Shown here piece by piece: positions 22,482-32,218 of a stretch of DNA of 64,000 bases. The DNA is from Sphaerosporella brunnea (lineage: Eukaryota; Ascomycota; Pezizomycetes; Pezizales; Pyronemataceae): the NCBI GenBank assembly GCA_008704415.1, contig VXIS01000097.1:62001-126000 (forward strand), in the 5' to 3' direction. Both the position numbers and the translations under genes were made by a program. The notes beneath the pieces were generated by a model. It was not told the origin of the DNA and searched no databases. It worked only from the letters and a program-made list of their open reading frames with translations. Each line of letters opens with the position of its first letter. The first letter of the stretch is position 1.

Positions 22482-25010
22482 CTAGATGGAATCTGCGCCA
22501 GTGCTGCGTACATTCTCATCAGGTTCCCACGAGTTGTTTTCCGGTCCATAATTCTCCCAAGAGATGTACCAGTAATCAATACCGTTAATCTTCTTGTGGT
22601 CGAGAATCTCCTTGATGTTGAAAAGAGTGTGGTCGTCTTCTTCTTTGTCATCGTGGTTGGAGGGAGAAGGTGGAATGGCCTTGTCCGAAATTCGCTGGAA
22701 GAGCTTGAGCTTGTCTTGGGCGAAGATAGGATAGACACGCTTATTCTTGGGGAGTTCAAGCGTGCAATTGCCTGTATCCTCATCGATCTTGGTGATCCTA
22801 TATGGCCCTTCCCAAACTTCCATAAGCTTCCTAACCTTGCCCTTTCCTCGAGAACGTCTCTTGTAGAATACCCATTGTCCAACCTCGAGTTGAACCTTAG
22901 GATTCCTTCGTTTTGCAGCAATGCTTGCCTGGCGGTGGCGTGCTGCAAGCAATGCATCTCGAGCCACAGCATTCTTGATCTTTTGCTGGGCGAGGTACTC
23001 ATTGACTGCAGGGACATTCGAATCGAATTCAATTGGTAAAATGCGAGGGATATGACCGAATTGAACTTCGTGAGGGGTACGCTTGATGGTGGTTGAAGGA
23101 GAGTGGTTGAAGGCATGTTCAACACGCCAGAGGTGACGGGCCCAGTCTGCCTGCTTGTTGTTGGTGAAGATCCGAAGCATTTGAGCAATGGTACGGTTGG
23201 CTCGTTCCACTTGTCCATTGGTATTTTGGTGGAAGGCGGTGGCCATAAGGAGGTCGGTACCAATCTGCTTGTGGAGTCCTTGCCAGAACTGGGAGGTGAA
23301 CCGAGGGTTTCTGTCCGAAACGATTGACTCAGGGAGTCCATAGCGAGCGTAGTAGTGTTTAATGAAAGCATCCGTAACATCCTTTGCCGAAAATCCGTCC
23401 TTTAGGGGAACCAAAACAAGACCAGAAGAAAAACGGTCTATAATGACCATGATGTGCTTGAATCCGTCTGAAGAGTTGAATGGACCAAGGAAGTCAATAG
23501 CAATTGACTTCCAAGGGCGAAGGGGGATTTCCAAGAGGCGGGCTTCGCCAATTGGCTTGGTGGTGGTATCTTTGTTGCGCTGACATTCAAGACATTCTCT
23601 GCAGAACTCGTCGATGTCCTGCTTCATCCTGGGCCAGTAGAAACTCTGCCTGCATAGGATGTAGGTCTTTTCAGTGCCTTGATGTCCCACACTCTTGTGA
23701 CAACTCTGCATGATAACATGCCGGACTGAGGAGGAGGGATTGTCTCTGGAAAGGACTGCGTTGGGGACGTAAACTCGGAGGTTGGAGGTGATGGTGGGGT
23801 CATCTAGCACAACATATCCAGTGTCATGCCAGTGAAATGGCTTTCGAATGCCATTCTTCACCATGGGGTCGTTTTCGTAGGCCTGCTTGAATGTAGGGAG
23901 CATGGCTGTCCCTATGTGGTTGTCAAGGAAAAATGCGGGTACTCTGTTGCGAGTGTCGTAATGAATGACTTCCTGGGAATGATTTGCTGGTTGGTTTTGC
24001 TGAGGTTCAAACATTTCTGCATCCTCTTTGTCCAAAAGAGGGGTTTCGTCCGAAACTGATGGTTGAATTTTTTCCTGAATCCCTTCCCCTTCAAAATTCC
24101 TGTTGGAATCTTGATCCTGTTCTGCTAACATCTTACCCTTTTCCTCCTGCTCCCTACGAGCCTGGGCTCTAGTTAAAAAGGTGTGGGGTTCAGAGGATAA
24201 GGGTTCCATGGGCGGGGAAAGGGTCTCAATGGGGCGCTCTCTTTGGAGTCTGGGTACCAGATGGCGGTGACTGGAGGGACTGGAAATCTGACTGTCTTGG
24301 GAGGTGGCAGCTTGGAGGAGCGTATGTACTCCACCTGTGCTGGCATCAACCTGTCCATGAATTCGTCTATTTCGGAATTCAAAGGAGGGTTCCTCATCCA
24401 GGAGAGCCCGTCTCCTGGGTGGGATGGAGGGGGCTTGGGCGGTGGTGTTTGCGATTTCTTTGTGGATTCGCTGGGGGCCTTTTTCGAAGATTTGTGGATG
24501 ATTTGGGAGCGTGCTGGGCGTGGTGGTGGTGCAGGCCTGTACCTGTCTGGGTACATCCTGTTTCCACCATGGGCCTTCTGGGTGTTGTCTCTCCTGTGGG
24601 AATTTCGGGCGTGGTGCGCCTGATTCTGGCGTCCATTGGAGGGCAGGTGTCCTTGAACTATTCAAGTAGGAGATGTAACCATGGTGGACAAGCCACTGAT
24701 AGTTGCCGATGGGGTCTTCGTCTGGGTCTGGACATTCTGAATCGGGTCCAAATGAATCGTCCATGTCTGTGTCTTCGTCTGGGGAGTCGTAGAATTCGTC
24801 GTTGTCATCAGGATTCAAATTGAGCGTGATACTGAGAGTTTGACTTCCAGGTGCTGAAGGTTTCCATGAATCCTGAGGAATAGTGATATGGGCAGCCGTC
24901 TCTGGAGCGGCAGGCTGTCCAGTGGAGATTGGGGTCGCACCTCTCATAGCGCGAGGCTCCCTTGGGGCGGAGGCTGGCGGAGGGCTTGTTCGCTGAGGTG
25001 GACATCTCAT
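22482..25010 (-). CDS. Gypsy pol: long spacer, integrase and chromodomain
   Basis: An open frame of 842 codons. About the first 430 residues form an acidic, Pro/Ser/Glu-rich spacer with no known fold. Then follows the integrase: HHCC zinc-binding motif (HKSVGHQGTEK...CRECLECQ), the DD35E catalytic core (AIDFLGPF, SDRNPRF, NTNGQVERAN), and an SH3-like C-terminal part. A chromodomain ends the protein (HTLFNIKEIL ... WYISWENYGPENNSWEP), which in chromoviruses guides insertion to modified histones. The frame does not begin with a natural start; it continues the upstream pol coding after a frame change near 24,900. Confidence 0.85.
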   Translation of the reverse strand: MRCPPQRTSPPPASAPREPRAMRGATPISTGQPAAPETAAHITIPQDSWKPSAPGSQTLSITLNLNPDDNDEFYDSPDEDTDMDDSFGPDSECPDPDEDPIGNYQWLVHHGYISYLNSSRTPALQWTPESGAPRPKFPQERQHPEGPWWKQDVPRQVQACTTTTPSTLPNHPQIFEKGPQRIHKEIANTTAQAPSIPPRRRALLDEEPSFEFRNRRIHGQVDASTGGVHTLLQAATSQDSQISSPSSHRHLVPRLQRERPIETLSPPMEPLSSEPHTFLTRAQARREQEEKGKMLAEQDQDSNRNFEGEGIQEKIQPSVSDETPLLDKEDAEMFEPQQNQPANHSQEVIHYDTRNRVPAFFLDNHIGTAMLPTFKQAYENDPMVKNGIRKPFHWHDTGYVVLDDPTITSNLRVYVPNAVLSRDNPSSSVRHVIMQSCHKSVGHQGTEKTYILCRQSFYWPRMKQDIDEFCRECLECQRNKDTTTKPIGEARLLEIPLRPWKSIAIDFLGPFNSSDGFKHIMVIIDRFSSGLVLVPLKDGFSAKDVTDAFIKHYYARYGLPESIVSDRNPRFTSQFWQGLHKQIGTDLLMATAFHQNTNGQVERANRTIAQMLRIFTNNKQADWARHLWRVEHAFNHSPSTTIKRTPHEVQFGHIPRILPIEFDSNVPAVNEYLAQQKIKNAVARDALLAARHRQASIAAKRRNPKVQLEVGQWVFYKRRSRGKGKVRKLMEVWEGPYRITKIDEDTGNCTLELPKNKRVYPIFAQDKLKLFQRISDKAIPPSPSNHDDKEEDDHTLFNIKEILDHKKINGIDYWYISWENYGPENNSWEPDENVRSTGADSI

Positions 25011-26430
25011 TTGAGACTTGAAGAGCGTGTGAAAAGTGTGAAGAAAGCTTGTCTGTCTCAGTGGAGGTGGTCTGTGGAGGATTAGAGGTTGTTGGGTTGA
25101 GGAGACTGTTGATGGAGCCGAAATCCTCTGGTTTTAAGTTCTCATGGAGGAACTCATCTGGTGGCGTTATCTCCTTGCTTTCATCCTCATACAGACGTGA
25201 AAGTGTGTCTGCTAATTGATTGCTTTCCCCTGGTGTGTGCTGAATTCGGAAATCGAACATTTGGATGTACTCCAACCATCTGGCCAGTCTGCCAGTGGTC
25301 ATGGGCTTCGTCACAAGGTACTCCAACGCCTTGTGGTCAGTAATTACCGTAAATGGTATTCCTAGTAGCTTTGTCTCGAATGCACCAAGTGCATCAATAA
25401 TAGCTAGAAGTTCCTGGTTGGTGGTGTTGTAATTTTCCTGGGTAGCGGTGAAGCGTCTGCTGTGAATAGCAGCAATTCGCGATTTCGCATCTTCTAGATT
25501 GTTCCCATGACAAATGAATGCACCCGTCCCCACCTGAGATGCATCTGTCACCAGATACACCTTGTCTTTGCCTGATTTGATTTTGTCATATCGAAGAGGT
25601 GTGAGGGGCACGTGCTTTCGGACAAAGATCCTTGATGTGCCTAAACTGCATGATTATGCAACTCATCCCATCGCCATTCCGAATTTCCGGTAAGTGCCGT
25701 GAGTGGCGCCAGGATGGTAGAACTGTGGAAGAGGTGTGGTGCCACATAATTTATTACACCTAAAAAGCTTCGCAGTTGCTTTTTATTTGTGGGTGTGCGC
25801 CAATCCTCGATTTTGCTGATTCTCTCTGGGTGTGGGTAGGATCTCATGACCAGAGATAATATGACCTAGTAGGCGTAGTTGTGAGGTCAAGAATTGACAT
25901 TTGTCCATTCTAAGATAGAACTTCGCTTTGGCCAGCTGCTGAAAAACTTGCTCAAGGTGTCGCATGTGGTCTTTTCGAGTTTCGGAAAAGATAAGGATGT
26001 CATCTAGGTACACCCATACAAATTTTCCGATGAACTCGCCTAAGATAGTGTTCATGCAGCGCATCATGGTTGCAGGAGCATTGCAGTCTCCCTGCAGCAT
26101 GACCTTGACTTGAAAAGAGCCGAGGTCATCTGCTATTGATGACATTTAATTCCTCAGATGATGGCTCCACTCGGACCTGGTGATAGGCATTGGAAAGATC
26201 TAGAACAGACTTGAAGTTCGCTCTAGCAGCATCCTCTCGGATGTTATCTGCATGAGGCAGTGGAGTATAGTCTCGTTCTGTGATGCTGTTCCGATCCCTG
26301 AGGTCATTCACCCATCTCCTATCCTTTGGAGGGTAGTATCTTTGGAGTTCCGAAAATCGAGCATGGAAATCTGCTGGGTCCAGGCACTGCGATTCCCTGT
26401 CGTTTCCAGTTGTCCAGGTGAGGCGATAAG
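24808..26430 (-). pseudogene. Gypsy pol: reverse transcriptase and RNase H, frames broken
   Basis: Reverse transcriptase is recognisable in pieces lying in three frames: the DLSNAYHQVRVEP block (26311-26126), the catalytic YLDD box (FVWVYLDDILIFSE, 26145-25783), and the connection LRSFLGVINYVAPH (25847-25641). RNase H follows at 25611-24808 (VTDASQVGTGA, then HKALEYLVTK). Frame changes fall near 26430, 26345, 26325, 26140, 25800 and 25630, so the polymerase cannot be read as one chain as it stands. Confidence 0.85.
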
Positions 26431-28732
26431 GTCCTTTCGGTAGGCATCAGGAATACGCCTTGCATGGAACTTGAATTGTTCGAGTTTGTCTGGATGAAGT
26501 CTGACCACATGATTACATCTATCACGTAGTGACGGTAATCCTTCTGGTTCTTTCTCTGGGAATACTGTTGGAAACATCTTATCGAAAGGTGGGATGTCTT
26601 CGGTAGTTGCTGATGATGTTAGAGCGAATGCTCTAGGCTGTCTTGTGGCGCATTGAATGGTGGTGCCATGTTTCGGGAAATGTGCTGTTGAATCTGCCGT
26701 ATTCAAGCTCACATGGTTGTCCTGAAGGAAAGGCATTCCTAAGATGATGTCGTATGAGCTGACTGCCACTATGAGAAACTTTGTTTTCTCATTGAATCCT
26801 GGTTTAATTTCGACATTGGCGTAGGCAAATCGATTGGCGTTGGTCTTAGATCCTTTAGCGGCCATGTGAATGATAATGGGTTGCGGCAGTTCTCTGGTTA
26901 TGACGTTGTGTGTTTGGGCCCAACTGCTAGACATAAGATTCGTCCCTGTTGTCCCTGTGTCTAAGAGGACTCTCGCCTGTCTCCCATTGACATTCATGTT
27001 GGTGACCATGTAGTTGATGTTGTCCTTCTTGTGATGTTCTGCTCGTGCAGTTTCGATAAATTCTTCGACGGTTGCAGGTAAGTTGTCTTCCATAATGTTG
27101 ACGGTGGTTCTTGCTGATTGAACCCATTTGCCTTGTTGTTGATTACGCTGCTTTGCTCTGCAGTCATTGATGAAGTGTCCAGCCTTCTTGCAGTAGAAGC
27201 ACTTCTTCTCCTGTGGGAGCTGCGCTTTCTCTTGGTCTGAAAGCTTCTTATATTGCTTGTTGTTTCTGCCTTGGCTTCCTCGTCCTGAGTTGTTGTTGTT
27301 CTTGCTGAATTGAGGATTCATAGCATTGCTAGAATGGTGCTGTCCATTTCGATTGGATTGTTGTGGTCGTCCATATTTTCCTGCTTGGAAGAGGGCGGCA
27401 TCCTTTCGTTCTGCTAGCTTCTTGATGTCTTCCCATTTGGCTGTCGTTCGATCCACAACCTCAGGTTCAACTGCGTAGCGCAGATCTGGGTGCATGGCAT
27501 CCAAAAATCGCTGGATTTTGACCTGGGTGTTGATGGCTTTCCCAATTCGAGCTGCTACTTTTTCTAGGCGAATAGCAGTGGCGTTGATGCGGTCAACTCT
27601 CCCATTTCGAGTTTGGGAGATCTTATACCAATCATCCCAATATCGGTTGACTTCTGTGGATGGAATGATGTGGTTCTTGAGCTGAGTGAGGAACTCATCG
27701 AAATTCATGGTTCCTTCCATTCGTTTGGTATGGTAGAACTCCTTTGCTGTTCCGCTGAGAAAGTACTGAAGCACTAGGAGTTTCTTGTCGTTGTCTTGAA
27801 GTCCTGAAAGCGTTAGGTAGTCCTTGACTTCCTGTAACCAGGCATCAATGGTAGCTGCATCTCGATCCTGATTGTCTCCTGAATATGTTCGTGGCTTTGG
27901 GACTTTAAACTTGTCTGCCATGATAGTGGTTGCTTTGGCTTCGACTTTTGCCTTGAAAAGCTGTTTCCTTGGGGACTGTGGGTTTGGATTTTCTTCTTCT
28001 GAGCTGGATTCGTCCTCTTCAAATCCTCCTGGCGGTCTTGGAGTTTCTTCGTGGCTAGTGTCTCTGACCTCGTGTGGTGGAGGAGTTGTTTGCCTTGTTA
28101 AGTCCAGGTAGTCTTGGATGGCTTTGTTTGTTGATGCTGTGAGAGCCGAGTCTGATTTGAATCTTCCTTCTTCGTATAGGCGTTGCCAGGCCTCACGTAG
28201 TCCTTTAGCTCGCTCTTTGGCTTCTTCGGTTGTTGCTTGTTGTATTTCTTGCTCAAGCTTTTCAAACCGTGGGGTAAATTGTTCCAACCGGAAGTTGTAA
28301 AGTTCCTTCTCAAGCTTGTTGAATTCGGAGCTGGTCTCAATGAGAAGTTCGTAGTTGTAGAGTAGGTCTGATCCAGAACTTCTCGTAATCCAGTCAAGGA
28401 TAAGTTCTATGTGGCTCTGAAGGTCCTGTAGACGCTTGCGTGCTTCGTGTTCTGATTTGAAAACTTGTGCAATAGGTGGCCGATTTGTACTGGTCTCAGA
28501 GATGTCTGATTCGGCTTCTGATTCTGAATGGACTGATTGAAAGGCTTCGGTTTCCTCTGGTTGCTTCTTTCGTGGTCTGCCTCTCTTCTTTGGTTGTTGT
28601 CTCTGTTCCTCTGCTTCGTCGTGGAGCGCTTGAATGACCTCTTCTGTGGGTATTTCTGGATTGAGGCGTTGGCTCCTTCTTGTTGCTGTTGGTTGCTCCG
28701 TGGTGATAGGTGTTGTGCACTTCCCTGAGGCC
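26308..28732 (-). CDS. Gypsy Gag and protease
   Basis: A long frame with a charged N-terminal part, a retrotransposon Gag domain (W-EVKDYLTLSGLQ ... LQYFLSG-AKEFY), a CCHC zinc knuckle (CFYCKKAGHFINDC), and an aspartic protease site (LLDTGTTG). It runs into the start of reverse transcriptase before the first frame change near 26430. No ATG was found at a convincing position at the 5' end, so the N-terminus is uncertain. Confidence 0.8.
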
Positions 28733-29135
28733 TATGCACTCGGGAATGCTATCGAGGAATTGTTGTCTGTATAGCTCGCGTCGAGAGCTCTTGAATAGAA
28801 TCGTGCAGGGCTGTCTCCTGATCGATCTAACTATTCGTCTTAAAGCTTAACACGGGACTGCTGATACCTCTGCCGGTTAACTAAGGCCTTGTTGACGCTT
28901 GTCGTTCCTAGGATTGTCTTAAAGACTCGAAAATGTGTAGTTGTGCTTGTCGTGCTTAAGGTGAGTCGTACTTGTTGTTGTGTCTTGATTCGTGATATCG
29001 ATATGTCGTGAATTCGGAAATTTCCTGGCCAGCAGGGCGGCTTCGAGTAGGGGAGAACCAGGTGATCAGTCTGGTCTGAGGATCAAAGATTGTAGGTTGG
29101 GTAGAGAGAAAAGATACTGGTCGGAGTGAAAAAAA

Positions 29136-29647
29136 TGTAACCTTTTCGTGAGCTTATAAGATCCACTATTTCATAGATGCAAATAAACTCAGAATCATCT
29201 GTGTATCAGACTTGATAAATACCAAGAGGATACTCGAAAACAGGTCACTGATCAACTCAGTATTTATTGATAGATAGTCGATACAATCTGGATTGCTCAA
29301 AAGGCCGTAAGGAAAGAAGAGAAGAGACTAAATGTAGGAAAAGCTCGCAGCTTTTATAGCCAACGATGCTGAGTACATCATGTGATAATAAACTGGTGGC
29401 AAATTCGTAACCAAGGAAAGAGTGGTCTAGAAGACCTACAAGTCTGCCTTGTGGAAACTAGAAGATTCCAAAGTGACGTAATATCGAAAGGGCTAGAAAC
29501 TGCTAGAACATGGTGACAAAACATAGTAAAGAAAGTAAAAGAAACTCGTAGAATAATGATATCATACCATCGTTACTGCCTTATAGTTTTATATCTTAGT
29601 AAGGAAATACGTAAGAAAGAAACCATAGTAAGTGTAATAATCTTACA
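29136..29647 (-). repeat. 5' LTR of the Gypsy element
   Basis: 512 bp with the same ends as the 3' LTR and followed on the plus strand by the CTTGG target duplication at 29648-29652. Confidence 0.95.
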
Positions 29648-29770
29648 CTTGGTGGAAGTGTTTGGAGGGGCGGGTTTGGACCTGCATACATCACACTCAC
29701 TGCATCTCCCATTAACTGCCTCCCCCACTGTACCATTTTCTGGAGATGTCTTGGCACCGGGATAGGAAAC
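29648..29770 (-). pseudogene. Host gene split by the retrotransposon, upstream part
   Basis: The minus-strand segment 29770-29648 is open in the frame that continues at 21796 once one target duplication and the element are ignored. A possible splice acceptor (GGGTAG) precedes it at 29773-29771. It contains a Cys cluster, CSECDVC. The combined exon of 293 nt ends in phase 2, matching the following intron at 21626-21560. The family was not identified. Confidence 0.45.
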
Positions 29771-29838
29771 CTACCCCTGCAGGTCATGGCATAACCTTTT
29801 CCGGTGGTGACGGAGAGAACACCGACCGGGTGAGACAC

Positions 29839-29880
29839 ATCTGATAACTTTATCCACACTCCTCGACCAGCATCAGATAA
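29839..29880. promoter_or_regulatory. Two ATCWGATAA (SreA-type GATA) sites
   Basis: ATCTGATAA at 29839-29847 and ATCAGATAA at 29872-29880. The nonamer is the known binding motif of the iron-responsive GATA repressor SreA in moulds. No gene was recognised directly downstream, so the target is unclear. Confidence 0.45.
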
Positions 29881-30501
29881 AAAATTTCACGCCCCCCTGT
29901 TTGATGATCTGTTTCTCTGAGCAGTATAGCTGAGTTCGGTATTCATGGTTTGCAAAGAGATCAGCAGATTGCAGGTCATGTTCAAACGAGCATCTCAAGC
30001 TAGTTATGTAATTTCCAGGTGGCCCTGACTCTATTTAGGTGGGAAACACCCTTTTCATCCCGCTGGGCGGCCGGTACTTCAAGTTATTATCGTACGTGAA
30101 GAATCCCGCAGAGTCCAGACCGAGCGTAGAGTTGGGAATACTATGGGATCTCGTCAGAGGAGTCCTGGGCGGACGGGAGTTCTGAATATAACTACGGTAA
30201 GCTTCCGCTCTCAACGCGGCGAAACCAAACAGTTCAGGGCAGCCAAAAGCTGTGGTTCTCAGCCTTGGAAGAAGCTTCGAGTTCATTCCTGGTAAGCTGT
30301 GACTAACTGTTCCCCTTATAGCTTAGGCAGTCATGAACTGCCAAACAGAATTGTGCACAGAGTGCGGCCCTTCGTGCGGAGAGCGAAGATGAGCGTGGCG
30401 ATCTTCAGGCTCCTGCGGCCGCTGCCGATGCAAAAGAACGCAGCAGTCAGCAGTGTATATACGAATTGCGAGGTCTCATCGGTGTTTCCCGCCGCGCGGG
30501 C

Positions 30502-30612
30502 ATCTGATAAAAATCCCTCACGACCCCTGTCCAAGCGATATCTGATTTTATCTACGACCCCGCAGATGACGCAGTTGTTGACGTCTGTCTGGCTGGCTGG
30601 GCAATCTGATAA
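30502..30612. promoter_or_regulatory. Second pair of ATCWGATAA sites
   Basis: ATCTGATAA at 30502-30510 and 30604-30612, with a further ATCTGAT near 30540. The surroundings of the first site (GCATCTGATAAAAA then TCACG and CCCCTGT) resemble those of the site at 29872, as if one regulatory block had been duplicated. Confidence 0.45.
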
Positions 30613-30730
30613 CTTTTCCTGTGACACCGTGGGGGAGGGCCTGGAGGGGGGGCACTCGTGCAGCCCCCAATCACAGAAGACCAATCGTGAACTTTTACGG
30701 TTTTTGGGACACCTGCAGCCAGAGCGCTTT

Positions 30731-30792
30731 GGTACCCAAACAGCCCGCCCGTCTTCTCGATCAGCCCGACGCGCGGGCTGGCTATTAGGAAC
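30731..30792. repeat. GC-rich CAGCCCGCC repeat, reversed copy
   Basis: Reverse-complement relative of the copy at 13701-13780: CAAACAGCCCGCCCGTC ... GCGGGCTGGCTATTAGGAAC. Confidence 0.55.
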
Positions 30793-31173
30793 ATTTATTA
30801 CACTGAAAGCCATCAACACAACCTCATTCACAACGCCAGCCATGCTTCCTTGGAACCAAAGAACACACAAAATTACCCCTGTTTTTGCCCCACGCTCGCC
30901 GAAAGTGCCCTTGCTGGGCTCAGAAAGGTCTTATTTTGGCAATGTCACGGCCCTCCGGGACTAGGTGTTCCCAACTGTATGAGCACTCAGTTAGATATGT
31001 TGTTTCCCCCGACTCTTTGCTACATGTAGAGTATGTAAATCCTTGACGCAAACATGGTTTCGAGATTCTGACCCAGCAACCATGATCTCGGATTTGCGTC
31101 CGTCATGGTGAATGCTGGAGCGCTGGGATAAGTAGCAAAAAACGCACTCAATGGTTTCTCTGATAATGAGCGT

Positions 31174-32036
31174 CCAGACATTACGAAGACAGAGTGCCAG
31201 TTGCTTGAGGCCGGCTGGACCACCAAATACCACTGGGTACCGGGGCATGAAGGGGTGCACGGAAATGAGGCTGCGGACAGACGCGCGAAGGCAGCCGCGG
31301 AAAGCAAGTCTCCCGCTGTGTCCAACAACGTCCTCGACACCACCTCGCTCGCTCACATCGCATGAGAAACCACTCTGGCCAAGCACCACGACCGCGAAGC
31401 CTGGCTTGCGAAGCATTGCGTCCCGAAAAGCTACTACAGGCGTCCGAAAGGCACCAACAAAACCGTCTTTCGAACCAAAAAGACACTAGCGGCACGCTTC
31501 TTCCAACTACGGCTGCAGAAGGCGCCCACGGCTCCGTACCTCCACAAGACAGGACGACGAGCGGATGACAAGTGCTGGTTCTGTCCCAAGAGGCCCACGC
31601 AGACGCGTGACCACCTCTTCAAGACTTGCCAGAGATGGCGCGGGGAGCAACAGACGCTGTGGAAGGCAGTGGCGGAGGCCACGCGTGAGAAAGGGAAGAA
31701 GAGGAGGAAGACGAATACGTCAGTAAAAGATTTACTGGCGGACGGCCGCTGTACAGGAGCAGTGATGGATTTCCTAAGCAGCACGCACGTGGGATTATGG
31801 CCAAAGGTGGCCAACTGAGTCTTTGTTCTGACCATGTTTTCTTCCTTTTCTCTGCTTTTCTTTGCGTCTATCACGAATCTCATTTGTATGACTCCATCGA
31901 TTGCGACTTCCTTGCTTCCTTTTCCTTCGGAGGAGCGTGCCCCAGAGTAGGCGCAGCGCCTAGGGGTGGCGATGATTCTGTATTTAATATGCCATGGCCG
32001 CAAGCGGCCAAATGCAATATGATTAAAACAAAAAAA
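31174..32036 (+). mobile_element. 5'-truncated Tad-like LINE, 3' end (copy C)
   Basis: An 863-bp plus-strand copy with perfect 15-bp target duplications TCTGATAATGAGCGT at 31159-31173 and 32037-32051. It codes for the end of LINE ORF2: the C-terminal RNase H (HWVPGHEGVHGNEAADRRAK) and a CCHC-like knuckle (CWFCPKRPTQTRDHLFKTC) followed by LWKAVAEA. One in-frame TGA interrupts it near 31363. The 3' UTR carries the shared GGCCGCAAGCGGCC palindromic region and a short A-rich tail. Confidence 0.85.
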
Positions 32037-32218
32037 TCTGATAATGAGCGTAATCGACGCCTGCGGATTCAAAGAGTAAAGAAGTGAAAGCCGTTCCATC
32101 TATTTATCAACATCTAAGCAAAACACCAAAAAAATTAAGCGTGATATCTGTAAATCTTCTCAGCGGAGACAAAAAAACATCAACCCATCAGCCGTATACA
32201 AAAGAAAATAAATCTACT

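Larger units (their letters stand above)
21802..29647 (-). mobile_element. Ty3/Gypsy chromovirus-type LTR retrotransposon
   Basis: A full-length element of 7,846 bp on the minus strand. It has 512-bp direct LTRs (TGTAA...TTACA), and 5-bp target duplications CTTGG at 21797-21801 and 29648-29652. A polypurine tract AAGGGGAAG (minus strand, 22314-22322) abuts the 3' LTR. The internal order is Gag, protease, reverse transcriptase, RNase H, integrase, chromodomain, which places it among chromoviruses of the Metaviridae-type retrotransposons. The LTRs differ at only 4 positions in 512, showing recent insertion, yet pol changes frame about seven times. The sequence after the 5' LTR does not start with the usual TGG of a tRNA primer-binding site. 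Confidence 0.95.

Noticed and set aside
30331..30870. Minus-strand frame of 179 codons
   Set aside because: It overlaps a GC-rich repeat copy and shows no family features.
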